Of a stretch of 61,256 nt of DNA, positions 43,873-52,700 are shown piece after piece. The number at the start of each line of letters is the position of its first letter. Position 1 is the stretch's first letter. The stretch comes from JAEXOD01 sp937930275 (GTDB taxonomy: Bacteria > Bacteroidota > Ignavibacteria > Ignavibacteriales > Melioribacteraceae): NCBI GenBank assembly GCA_036733965.1, contig DAIMZL010000007.1, forward strand, positions 1 through 61,256. The letters run 5' to 3'. The translations under genes were made by a program, and so were the position numbers. The notes beneath the pieces were generated by a model. That model was given only the letters and a program-made list of their open reading frames with translations, was not told the origin of the DNA and did no database searches.

Positions 43873-43899
43873 AATGCCTATTTAGTTAAATGCCTATTT
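43873..43899. repeat. 11-bp direct repeat in the 189 bp between cargo paralogues
   Basis: AATGCCTATTT occurs at 43873-43883 and again at 43889-43899, a 16-bp period. Read on the minus strand (AAATAGGCATT), the copies lie about 150-176 bp upstream of the 42638-43723 gene. The rest of 43724-43912 is AT-rich with no other visible signal. Confidence 0.45.
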
Positions 43900-43912
43900 T
43901 TTTAATTATAAT

Positions 43913-44302
43913 TTATTTTATGTAAATCATTTTAACAGATTTTGAAAAATCATTTGCAATCAATTTGCAAAAATATATGCCTGAGGCGGTACTNNNNNNN
44001 NNNNNNNNNNNNNNNNNNNNNNNNNNNNNNNNNNNNNNNNNNNNNNNNNNNNNNNNNNNNNNNNNNNNNNNNNNNNNNNNNNNNNNNNNNNNNTGATTAT
44101 TTAATAACAAATTTGAAAAATCCCAAGTGTTATTTCCTAAAGATCCTAAGTCTGATTCATTTTTTAAAGTATCAAGAGAATAAGTAAGCGTATGACCGTC
44201 ATAATATAAATGTTGATAGTCTTCAATAGAAAATGTAATTTGCCCCAAAGTAATTGAATTTACCAGAAGTATTGTTAAAAATAGAAACGAAAAATTTTTC
44301 AT
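43913..44302 (-). CDS. T9SS-secreted protein, paralogue B, interrupted by assembly gap
   Basis: Two ends of one gene flank 100 N. The start (MKNFSFLFLTILLVNSITLG, then QITFSIEDYQHLYYDGHTLT and LGSLGNNTWDFSNL) aligns with the start of paralogue A (QITLTKSDVQIIYAIGNSLT, IGAPGNNTWDFFNL). The end (GIYFCKLIANDFSKSVKMIYIK region) aligns with its T9SS tail (GVYFCRLTANNLAKTIKMIYLK region). If the two are the same length, about 0.7-0.8 kb is missing, much more than the 100 placeholder bases. The frame staying open across the gap is meaningless. Confidence 0.75.
   Translation of the reverse strand: MKNFSFLFLTILLVNSITLGQITFSIEDYQHLYYDGHTLTYSLDTLKNESDLGSLGNNTWDFSNLLLNNXXXXXXXXXXXXXXXXXXXXXXXXXXXXXXXXXXSTASGIYFCKLIANDFSKSVKMIYIK
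43994..44093. other. Scaffold gap (100 N)
   Basis: Exactly 100 N in a row, the usual placeholder for a gap of unknown length. It falls inside one of two tandem paralogous genes, so it may have been caused by repeat collapse during assembly. Confidence 0.98.
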
Positions 44303-44406
44303 CTTTATAGCCCAATTATTTATAAAAAAATATTAAACCGCTCAATTAAAAAACATTAAGAACAAAATACTTAATAAAAAATTATAATAAAAATGTTTAC
44401 TCGGTT

Positions 44407-46302
44407 TTATTTTAAATATTGGGGTAAATTTTTATTAGGGAATGTACTTATCATAATATTTTTAATTAATTTTTCATTTTCTGTTTTATTGTAAGATTTT
44501 TCATAAATAGCCCTATTAGCAAGCATTCCAAAAACAATATTTTTTAAGTTAGCAATGTATTTATCTTCATTTTTAGGAAATCTTATTTTTACATTATAAT
44601 TTTTTTGTGGTATATAGTTCGAGTTTTTTACTACTCTATATAATAATCCGTCAGGTACAAAACTAATACCTTCCGGTAAATCAATCTGTTTATTTTTTAT
44701 CTCGTTATCTATCAGTTCGGGTCCAACATAGATCGGTCTTTTATCAATATTATCTGATATAAGGCCTTTAATTATTGCTCTATAGAATATCTCTAATTTT
44801 TGAGAGTCGTAATTTTCTTTTCTCTCAAAAGGTTTAAGAGCCTTTAAAAACTCATTTTTTTCATAATTCAAGTTTTTAAAGATTCCCTTATAGTTTACTT
44901 CAAGCTGATTATAATACCACGAGCGTCTTAATAATTCTTTATCAACTACAATCAAATCAGGTCTCTTATTTTCAACGTATCTATAATAATAATAAGGCGA
45001 TATTAAATAATCCCATTGGTAACTTATAATTAAACTATTTTTTTCAGTTGTTTGTAAAATATATTTTGTATAATCGGCGTAAGCGTAATTTCCACTCTGA
45101 TTTATACTGTTAAAATTTAATAATACTTGAAACAGCGGAAGTATTAAAAACAAGTATAATAAATATTTGTTTTCAATTAGTTTTAATTTAACTGTTATAA
45201 AAACAATTGCCAAAACTGATAATATGGCAAATGAGATGTAAGCAGCTAAAAAGTATGAATCTATATCGTTGATGTCGTAATTTATAGCATAGAATATAGT
45301 AAATACAAACAAAATTATAAGTACTAAGTAATTGATTTTTGAAATTTTATAAGCTACAAATAGACCTAAAATGCCAAATATAAACGAAAGATAAGCAAAT
45401 TCGATAGGAATATTCGATAGAAAATATAAAAACTGCTCTTTTGCTGCTTCTGAGGATGAAAACATCCAAACTTGATATTGAAAACCGGTAATATGCCTGA
45501 GTAAATATTCCCAGTTATGAGGATAACCCCAATTTAGTAGCGGTAAATTTGAAGATCTTATAAGCAAGTAAGTGTATATTAAAGCAAATATCACCAAAAA
45601 AATAATTGAAGCTATAGTAAAAGTAACTAAACTGTTTTTATTTATTTTTTCCTTAACTATAAATAAATAAGCAAGTGAAGGAAGAATTAAAAAAGTTGTT
45701 AAGTGATTACCGAAACCAAATGCAAGGCTAATTGCCAAAATAATCCAATCTTTTCGCTCTGTTTTTTCTTTTGATGCAATTTTAAATGATTGAAATAGTA
45801 TTAATGATAGTAAAAGAACATGCAACGAATATACTTCTACAGAAGTACTCTGAAACCAAAAAGTTTTTGAAAAGGCAGTAATTAGTCCGCCGATTATGGA
45901 AAAAACAGAAATTTGGAAATCTGTCAATTTTGGAATGAAACTTGAAATTTTATTCTGTTTCTTCTTACTTTGTTTAATATTTTGTTTTACAGGGACTATT
46001 GAACCGAGTATTAATCGAATTGAACGAATGATGAAAAAAACAGAGATAGTAGTATAAATAGATGCAAGTAAATTAAATTGATATATTTTCGAAATAGGTA
46101 AAGGAATTAGTCCAAATAGATAGCCTAAAATTGTAAATAAAGGATACCCTGACGGGTGAGCAATTCCTAATGTATATTGAACGGCTGCCAGTTCACCCGA
46201 GTCTATCTGTACTACCGAAGGAGCGAGGGTAATTTGATAAATTACAAATACTAAAACAACTACTAAAAAATCGATTTTTTTATTAATAATTAAATTGCTC
46301 AT
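44407..46302 (-). CDS. DUF2723-family multipass membrane protein (putative glycosyltransferase)
   Basis: A 631-residue inner-membrane protein with about ten or more hydrophobic segments in the first 410 residues and a soluble C-terminal part. The family signature is at the start: TLAPSVVQIDSGELAAVQYT and LGIAHPSGYPLFTILGYLFG. The Asp-Ser-Gly-Glu motif in the first outer loop corresponds to the catalytic acidic residues of GT-C glycosyltransferases, so transfer of a sugar from a lipid carrier to protein or lipid is plausible; the family is otherwise uncharacterised. It overlaps glnE by 4 bp (ATGA) and lies downstream of it. The 104 bp beyond its stop (44303-44406) is AT-rich and featureless. 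Confidence 0.82.
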   Translation of the reverse strand: MSNLIINKKIDFLVVVLVFVIYQITLAPSVVQIDSGELAAVQYTLGIAHPSGYPLFTILGYLFGLIPLPISKIYQFNLLASIYTTISVFFIIRSIRLILGSIVPVKQNIKQSKKKQNKISSFIPKLTDFQISVFSIIGGLITAFSKTFWFQSTSVEVYSLHVLLLSLILFQSFKIASKEKTERKDWIILAISLAFGFGNHLTTFLILPSLAYLFIVKEKINKNSLVTFTIASIIFLVIFALIYTYLLIRSSNLPLLNWGYPHNWEYLLRHITGFQYQVWMFSSSEAAKEQFLYFLSNIPIEFAYLSFIFGILGLFVAYKISKINYLVLIILFVFTIFYAINYDINDIDSYFLAAYISFAILSVLAIVFITVKLKLIENKYLLYLFLILPLFQVLLNFNSINQSGNYAYADYTKYILQTTEKNSLIISYQWDYLISPYYYYRYVENKRPDLIVVDKELLRRSWYYNQLEVNYKGIFKNLNYEKNEFLKALKPFERKENYDSQKLEIFYRAIIKGLISDNIDKRPIYVGPELIDNEIKNKQIDLPEGISFVPDGLLYRVVKNSNYIPQKNYNVKIRFPKNEDKYIANLKNIVFGMLANRAIYEKSYNKTENEKLIKNIMISTFPNKNLPQYLK

Positions 46303-49088
46303 TTATTTATTCCGGTATATTTATAATATAATTCACTGTTAATACTTAAAGTATCATTAATTTTTTTTATAAAGGTTTCAGTATTTTCCACACCCAAAAA
46401 TAATATTAATCTTTTTAATTTCATATTATCGCTACTTATATTAGAATTATTTACTCCAAAAATATTTTGATTAGCCAATTCAATTTGCTTTAAAAAATTA
46501 TAATTTTGTATAATAATTTCAATTTCCGATTTTGGCATAATCAATTCTAACCAAACCAAACGTTCGGAAAACGTCATGTTTAGTCTATCATATCGGTTAT
46601 TTAACTCTTTAAAGAATGAAAATTGTATTAAAAAATCGATATCTTGCAATCCGCCTTGCGAGTACTTTATGTTTGTATATGTAGATAAATTTTTTTCTAT
46701 TATATTTTTACGCATTTCTTTAATTGAAAGTGCAACACTTTTAATATCAATATTATTTACTCTTTCAAAATAAGCAGTTAATATTAAATTATATATTAAA
46801 GGATTTCCGCAAATAAATTTCGCTTTCTGAAATGCTTGAAATTCCCAAATTCGTGCTCGTTTTTTTATGTAAGTAATAAAACTTTCTGTTTCCCAAACAA
46901 TTTGCGAACTTCCGCCTTCGGGGCGCAATCTAAAATCAAATTTAAAAGGATACAATTCTGATTTAAGTAATTCAATTAATTTAGCCGCTTCTTTAAACGT
47001 ACTTTCGTATTTATCTTTATTTTCGGTTACAAACATTAAATCTATATCTGAAGCAAAATTCATTGATTGCGTACCATAACTCCCGAATCCTAAAATAGTA
47101 AAAGATGAAATATTAAGTTTTTCATAACAATTTTTTACTTTATCTGTTATAATTTTAGAAAAGAAACTGCAAACATCAGACTCATTAATTAAATTTATAG
47201 CATATTGGAAAGACATAATAAAAAGTAAATGGTTAACAGGTCTATGTGTATTATTATCTATAAAATCCTTATAAAACACTCTACCTGTTAGTAAAAGGTC
47301 ACTAACTTTTTTATCCATAGTCCATAAATTAAATGCTCTGTCGCTAAATAAGCACAAATTAGTAAATAATTTTAATTGTTCAATATCTAAAAAATTTTTA
47401 TACCAAATTGAAGGGAAAAATACCGATCTAATACCTCTTACAAAATTATCCAAGATAATGTCGGGGAAATCAGAATTTTTTAGAATATTATATAAATCGA
47501 GTTCAAATTTATTAAAGATATCTGTAGTCGGCTTATCGAAACCGTTTGTATTAATTAAATCTGTACCGTTTTTTAAATAGTTAAAATTCTTTTTTGCTCT
47601 ATTTAGATCGTTAAAATGAATAATTTCTAAATCTGAATGAAACTTTGAATCAATTTGTTTAATATTTTCCGACCCAAAAACCGACATAAAAAAACTCCTT
47701 ATAGTACTTTTATTTTCATTTAGATAAGACTGAAATTCCTCTTTATTACTAAAGTCAAAGTAAATAAGAAGAGATTGAAAAATATCTGTGTTATAAGGAA
47801 TAGTATGTGTTTGCCTATCATTCATTAATTGTAAAAAATGTTCTATTTTTCTATAAAAGATATATGAACTTGTTATAGCTTCTAATTCATCTTTAGAAAT
47901 AATTTTATTTTTATAAAGAATAACAAGAGCCGATAAAGTGTTACCTGTAAACAACGATTTAATTTTAGAACCGTTTAACAATTGCAAAGCTTGTACCGAA
48001 AACTCAATATCTCTTATTCCCCCTTTGCATAATTTAATGTTGTCATCGTGTTGATATTCTATTTTGTTTTTCATCGTTTTTATTCTTTCTAACGGTGAAG
48101 CCGAAATACTTCTTGAAAAAGCATACGGAATTACAAATTTACGGAATTTATTAAATAATTGTTTACTACCGCCTACAAAGCCCAACTTTAACAACATTTG
48201 CCTTTCCCAATCTTCTCCCCTTAATTCGTAATAGCTAATGTAAGAGCTTAAAGAATTGGAAAGAGGGGAGTTTTTTCCGTCAGGACGTAACCTAAAATCG
48301 ACTCGATAAATATACCCCTTGTCAGTAATTTCCGACATCACATTTATGAAAGTTGATAGGGCAGTATTAAAAAATATCTCTGCAGTTATCTTACTATTTC
48401 TATTTATTCGTCCGTTTTTATCGTAAATAAATAGTAAATCAATATCCGAGCTGTAGTTTAATTCATTCCCTCCAAGTTTACCTAAAGAAAGTAACGAGAA
48501 TTTCCGTGAAATATTATTCAAGTTATATTTTTCTGATGTTGTATTTATTGATAAAGTCAAAATATATTCTGATATTACATTAGCTAAATAAGACAAATAT
48601 AAAGTCGTTTTTTTAAGCGAGTAAAATCCGTTAATATCATTAAATGCAATTATTAAAATATACTTTCTTTTAAACAATTTTGCATAGTTAATTTTTGCAG
48701 TTGTTGTTTTGTACTTTGCAGCATTTTCTAACAGTTCGTTTTTCAGTTTGTTTTTGGTAATTAATAATTTTGTATAAGAAGTATCTAAAATTAAATAGAT
48801 AAATTCGGGATTACGCACTAAAATATCTGTTAGATAGTTACTATTAGCAGTAACCGAAAATAATGACTTTATATAATAATCATACTTTAATGAATTTTTT
48901 AGGAAATTATTTTTATCAAAAAGTGTATTAAGAACGCGGAAAAAATTATTTAATGTCGATTTTAACGGATAATTTTGTAGCTTTTCGCATATCATTTGGT
49001 ATAAACGGTCATATTCATTTGAAGTTAACATGCCGTTTACAACACTAATTAGCCTATCTTTAAGTTCTTCAGTTAAATTATTATCCAT
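46299..49088 (-). CDS. glnE: Glutamine synthetase adenylyltransferase/deadenylase
   Basis: A bifunctional nucleotidyltransferase that adds AMP to, or removes it from, glutamine synthetase under control of PII. It has about 929 residues from the ATG at 49088; a TTG at 49094 is less likely. Two domains repeat the same plan. The N-terminal one has SLGKLGGNELNYSSDIDLLF with RLRPDGKNSPLSNSL and LRGEDWERQMLLK. The C-terminal one has GFGSYGTQSMNFASDIDLMF with FDFRLRPEGGSSQIV. Both D-x-D metal motifs are intact. The second domain has GSYGT where most GlnE have GKLGG. Divergent secA is followed by a PII gene, placing two parts of nitrogen control within 4 kb. Confidence 0.93.
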   Translation of the reverse strand: MDNNLTEELKDRLISVVNGMLTSNEYDRLYQMICEKLQNYPLKSTLNNFFRVLNTLFDKNNFLKNSLKYDYYIKSLFSVTANSNYLTDILVRNPEFIYLILDTSYTKLLITKNKLKNELLENAAKYKTTTAKINYAKLFKRKYILIIAFNDINGFYSLKKTTLYLSYLANVISEYILTLSINTTSEKYNLNNISRKFSLLSLGKLGGNELNYSSDIDLLFIYDKNGRINRNSKITAEIFFNTALSTFINVMSEITDKGYIYRVDFRLRPDGKNSPLSNSLSSYISYYELRGEDWERQMLLKLGFVGGSKQLFNKFRKFVIPYAFSRSISASPLERIKTMKNKIEYQHDDNIKLCKGGIRDIEFSVQALQLLNGSKIKSLFTGNTLSALVILYKNKIISKDELEAITSSYIFYRKIEHFLQLMNDRQTHTIPYNTDIFQSLLIYFDFSNKEEFQSYLNENKSTIRSFFMSVFGSENIKQIDSKFHSDLEIIHFNDLNRAKKNFNYLKNGTDLINTNGFDKPTTDIFNKFELDLYNILKNSDFPDIILDNFVRGIRSVFFPSIWYKNFLDIEQLKLFTNLCLFSDRAFNLWTMDKKVSDLLLTGRVFYKDFIDNNTHRPVNHLLFIMSFQYAINLINESDVCSFFSKIITDKVKNCYEKLNISSFTILGFGSYGTQSMNFASDIDLMFVTENKDKYESTFKEAAKLIELLKSELYPFKFDFRLRPEGGSSQIVWETESFITYIKKRARIWEFQAFQKAKFICGNPLIYNLILTAYFERVNNIDIKSVALSIKEMRKNIIEKNLSTYTNIKYSQGGLQDIDFLIQFSFFKELNNRYDRLNMTFSERLVWLELIMPKSEIEIIIQNYNFLKQIELANQNIFGVNNSNISSDNMKLKRLILFLGVENTETFIKKINDTLSINSELYYKYTGINK

Positions 49089-49275
49089 TAGCAAAAAAAA
49101 TTGACTTGTAAAGTTATAAAAAAAGAAATTAAATTTAAATTAGTAAACAAAAATTACTTTTAATTGTAAGACCTATTGAAACAAATCGAATAAAAAGCTA
49201 AATTTTGTACTAATTACATTGCATTTAGCTTATAGGTTTGGTAATTTTGTTATCTGTAATTATTTGGAGATATTA
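49089..49275. promoter_or_regulatory. Divergent promoter region between glnE and secA
   Basis: 187 bp separate the two divergent starts. The region is AT-rich and includes TTTGGTAA near 49237, related to the repeats upstream of the symporter, and GGAGA 6 bp before the chosen secA ATG. No clear -35/-10 pair or hairpin is visible. Confidence 0.45.
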
Positions 49276-52200
49276 ATGTTAACTAATTTGTTGAAAAAAA
49301 TTTTTGGCGATAAGCATTCAAAACTTTTAAAAGAACTAACACCGATTGTTGAAGAAATAAATGAGATATATTCCGGACTACAAAATCTAAGTGATGACGA
49401 ACTTAGAAATAAAACAGTTGAATTAAAGCAAAAAGTTAATGATGAGACAAAATCCCTAAGGGAAGAAATTGAAGAACTAAAAGCTAAGCTTAGAAGTAAC
49501 GAGTTAGAAGAAAACCGTCGTGAAATATATGATGAATTGGATAAGCTAAATAGCGAACTTGATGACAAATACGAAGAAGTATTAGATGAAATTTTACCTG
49601 AAGCTTTTGCCGTAGTAAAAGATACTTGCCGCCGATTAGTAGGAAAGAGTTGGGACGCAGCTGGCAATAAAATAAATTGGGATATGGTGCCATACGATGT
49701 ACAGTTAATAGGCGGTATTGTTTTGCACCAAGGCAAAATAGCGGAGATGGCAACAGGTGAAGGAAAAACGTTGGTTGCTACAATGCCGATCTACTTAAAT
49801 GCTTTAACCGGACGCGGTGTACATGTTGTTACCGTGAACGATTATCTTGCCAAACGCGATAGTGAGTGGATGGGAAAGATATTTGAATTCCACGGATTGA
49901 CAGTAGGTTGTATTTTAACAAATATGGAACCCGAATCAAGAAGAACAGTTTATAATTATGATATAACTTACGGAACCAATAATGAATTTGGTTTTGATTA
50001 CTTAAGAGATAATATGGCTGTTCGTACCGAAGATTGTGTTCAAAGAGTGCACAATTTTGCAATTGTGGATGAAGTTGATAGCGTTTTAATTGACGAAGCT
50101 CGTACACCGTTAATTATTTCTGGTCCAGTTGGAAATCCGGATCATAAATTTTACGAAATGAAACCAAAAGTTGAATATTTATTTAAGAAACAAGCTGCTT
50201 TAGTAAGCTCTATAGTTTCAGAAGCTGAAAAACAACTTAATGATCCTAACGGATTTGATGAAGAAAAAGTCGGAATAGCATTATTACGTTCTACAAGAGG
50301 TTTTCCAAAGAATAAAAAGCTTATGAAATTATTAAGCGAACCATCCAATAAAAAGTTGATGCAAAAGACGGAATTGGAATTTTTAAGGGAAAACTCAAAA
50401 AGAATGCCCGAAATAGACGAAGAACTATATTTTTCGATTGATGAAAGAAATAATCAAATAGACTTAACCGAGAAAGGACGAGAGGAACTTTCGTACGGCT
50501 CGGTTGAAGGAAAAGAATATTTTGTATTACCCGACTTATCTCAAGCTATCGGAAAGATAGATTCCGACCTAAGTTTAACAGATGAAGAGAAAGCACAAAA
50601 ACGTGATGAAGTTTATAAAGTTTACGGTGAAAGAAGCGAAAGAATTCATACTCTTAATCAATTATTAAAGGCTTATACTTTATTTGAAAAAGACGATGAA
50701 TATGTTGTAACAGAAGACGGTAAAATTGCTATTGTTGATGAATTTACGGGGCGTATATTACCGGGAAGAAGGTACTCTGACGGTTTGCATCAAGCTATTG
50801 AAGCAAAAGAAAATGTAAAAGTTGAGAGAGATACTCAAACTTTAGCAACAATCACTTTACAGAACTATTTTAGACTATATAAAAAAATTGCCGGTATGAC
50901 CGGTACTGCAGAAACCGAAGAAGCAGAATTTTTTGAAATTTATAAATTAGAAGTTGCCGTAATACCAACTAACAAACCGATTATGCGTGATGACTTAGAA
51001 GACGCAATTTACAAAACAAAACGTGAAAAATATAATGCGGTTTTAGAAAAAATTAAAGAATTAAGAGAAAATAATCAACCGGTTTTAGTTGGTACAACAA
51101 GTGTTGAAGTTTCTGAGACCATAAGCAGAATATTAAAGCGTCAGGGAATACCACATAATGTGTTAAATGCAAAGCAGCATCAAAGAGAGGCAGAAATTGT
51201 AGCCTTTGCGGGTCAACCCGGTGCAGTAACCATAGCAACAAACATGGCGGGACGTGGTACAGATATTAAACTTGGACCCGGTGTTGTAGAAAAAGGGGGA
51301 TTGTATATTTTAGGTACCGAAAGACATGAATCGAGACGAATTGATAGACAGTTAAGAGGTAGATCGGGAAGACAGGGAGATCCTGGTAAATCTAAATTCT
51401 TTATATCGCTTGAAGATGATTTAATGCGATTATTCGGTAGTGATAGAATTGCGAATATAATGAATAAAATGGGTATTGAAGAAGGGGAAGTAATCGAACA
51501 TTCTTTAATTACCAAATCAGTAGAAAGAGCACAAAGAAAAGTTGAAGAAAATAACTTTGCTATTCGTAAACGTTTGCTTGAATTTGATAACGTAATGAAT
51601 CAACAAAGAGAAGTTATATATACAAGAAGAAGACAAGCGTTAGAAGGTGAACGGTTAAAATCGGAAATTTTTGAGTATTTAAATGACTATATAACATCAG
51701 TTATTGAAAAATATTTTGACGATGCAGATATAGAAGGAATGCGACAAGAGTTTTTGCAGCATTTACTTATAGATATTCAAATTGATAGCAATACATTTGA
51801 AAATTTAGGTAAGAGCGGATTAATTGAAAAAGTAAACGAAGCTGCAAAAGAATTTTATAGAAGAAAAGAAAATCAATTGAGCAGTGATTTAATGGCAAGA
51901 ATAGAACGATTTGCCGTTTTAAGCGTAATTGATGAAAAGTGGAAAGACCATTTAAGAGAAATGGACGATTTAAAAGAGGGTATTAACTTACGTGCATACG
52001 GTCAAAAAGATCCTTTACTTGAATATAAAGGGGAAGCATTTAACCTTTTTGTAAATTTGTTGGATACCATAAGGAATGAGATAGTATCTGTATGCTTTAA
52101 ATTGTTTCCGACAGTAATTGAAGAGACAGAGACAAAAAAAACAATTAATACAAATAGATTAAGAACTATAAAAGAAGACTCTGAAAATTTAAGTCTTACT

Positions 52201-52338
52201 AATAGCGAAGGGGGGCAGGAAGCTGCCAACAGAGGGAAAAGACAGCCGATTAGAGTTGAAGAAAAAGTCGGCAGAAATGAACCATGCCCATGCGGAAGCG
52301 GTAAAAAATACAAAAACTGTCACGGTAAACAAGTTTAA
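49276..52338 (+). CDS. secA: Preprotein translocase ATPase SecA
   Basis: The motor of the Sec pathway, about 1020 residues. The frame opens at 49219, but the ATG at 49276 follows GGAGA and begins the standard N-terminus MLTNLLKKIFGDKHSK. The helicase core has IAEMATGEGKTLVA, VVTVNDYLAKRDSEWMG, YGTNNEFGFDYLRDNMA, VDEVDSVLIDEARTPL, MAGRGTDIKLG and QLRGRSGRQGDPG. The long insertion between VDEV and the preprotein cross-linking domain (SSIVSEAEKQL to SERIHTL) is typical of Bacteroidota-type SecA. The C-terminal zinc motif CPCGSGKKYKNCHG is present. The PII gene follows after 10 bp. Confidence 0.97.
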   Translation: MLTNLLKKIFGDKHSKLLKELTPIVEEINEIYSGLQNLSDDELRNKTVELKQKVNDETKSLREEIEELKAKLRSNELEENRREIYDELDKLNSELDDKYEEVLDEILPEAFAVVKDTCRRLVGKSWDAAGNKINWDMVPYDVQLIGGIVLHQGKIAEMATGEGKTLVATMPIYLNALTGRGVHVVTVNDYLAKRDSEWMGKIFEFHGLTVGCILTNMEPESRRTVYNYDITYGTNNEFGFDYLRDNMAVRTEDCVQRVHNFAIVDEVDSVLIDEARTPLIISGPVGNPDHKFYEMKPKVEYLFKKQAALVSSIVSEAEKQLNDPNGFDEEKVGIALLRSTRGFPKNKKLMKLLSEPSNKKLMQKTELEFLRENSKRMPEIDEELYFSIDERNNQIDLTEKGREELSYGSVEGKEYFVLPDLSQAIGKIDSDLSLTDEEKAQKRDEVYKVYGERSERIHTLNQLLKAYTLFEKDDEYVVTEDGKIAIVDEFTGRILPGRRYSDGLHQAIEAKENVKVERDTQTLATITLQNYFRLYKKIAGMTGTAETEEAEFFEIYKLEVAVIPTNKPIMRDDLEDAIYKTKREKYNAVLEKIKELRENNQPVLVGTTSVEVSETISRILKRQGIPHNVLNAKQHQREAEIVAFAGQPGAVTIATNMAGRGTDIKLGPGVVEKGGLYILGTERHESRRIDRQLRGRSGRQGDPGKSKFFISLEDDLMRLFGSDRIANIMNKMGIEEGEVIEHSLITKSVERAQRKVEENNFAIRKRLLEFDNVMNQQREVIYTRRRQALEGERLKSEIFEYLNDYITSVIEKYFDDADIEGMRQEFLQHLLIDIQIDSNTFENLGKSGLIEKVNEAAKEFYRRKENQLSSDLMARIERFAVLSVIDEKWKDHLREMDDLKEGINLRAYGQKDPLLEYKGEAFNLFVNLLDTIRNEIVSVCFKLFPTVIEETETKKTINTNRLRTIKEDSENLSLTNSEGGQEAANRGKRQPIRVEEKVGRNEPCPCGSGKKYKNCHGKQV

Positions 52339-52348
52339 TGGGTAATAA

Positions 52349-52687
52349 ATGAAAAAGATTGAAGCTATTATTAGACCTTTTAAGGTTGATGAAGTAAAAG
52401 AAGCTTTATTAGAAGAAGGAGTTAGAGGGCTTACAATTAGTGAAGTTCGTGGATACGGACGACAAAAAGGACATAAAGAGATTTATAGAGGAAGTGAATA
52501 CCAAATTGAATTTGTACCGAAAATAAAACTGGAAGTTGTTGTAGATGATACTATGGCAGAAAAAGTGATTGATGCCATTTTACGAACGGCAAAAACCGGT
52601 GAAATTGGTGACGGTAAAATATTTGTTTACGATGTTGCCGATGTAATAAGAATAAGAACCGAAGAATCAGGATTATCAGCATTATAA
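52349..52687 (+). CDS. glnB: Nitrogen regulatory protein PII
   Basis: A 112-residue trimeric signal protein that senses ATP/ADP and 2-oxoglutarate and controls nitrogen enzymes. Features are MKKIEAIIRPFKVDEVKEAL, the T-loop GYGRQKGHKEIYRGSEYQIE with Tyr51 (the uridylylation position in proteobacteria), and the B-loop AKTGEIGDGKIFV followed by RIRTEESG. It lies 10 bp after secA and 13 bp before a TPR lipoprotein, not beside amtB as GlnK-type proteins usually are, so I call it GlnB. The divergent glnE gene is a natural partner. Uridylylation would need a GlnD that is not in the window. Confidence 0.93.
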   Translation: MKKIEAIIRPFKVDEVKEALLEEGVRGLTISEVRGYGRQKGHKEIYRGSEYQIEFVPKIKLEVVVDDTMAEKVIDAILRTAKTGEIGDGKIFVYDVADVIRIRTEESGLSAL

Positions 52688-52700
52688 AAAATAAGGTTAC

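Noticed and set aside
49260..49736. Open frame of 158 codons on the minus strand inside secA
   Set aside because: It is a Ser-rich shadow of the strongly conserved SecA frame, with no ribosome site and no recognisable domain. The same applies to long shadows in ftsH, ribD, tilS and the TPR gene.
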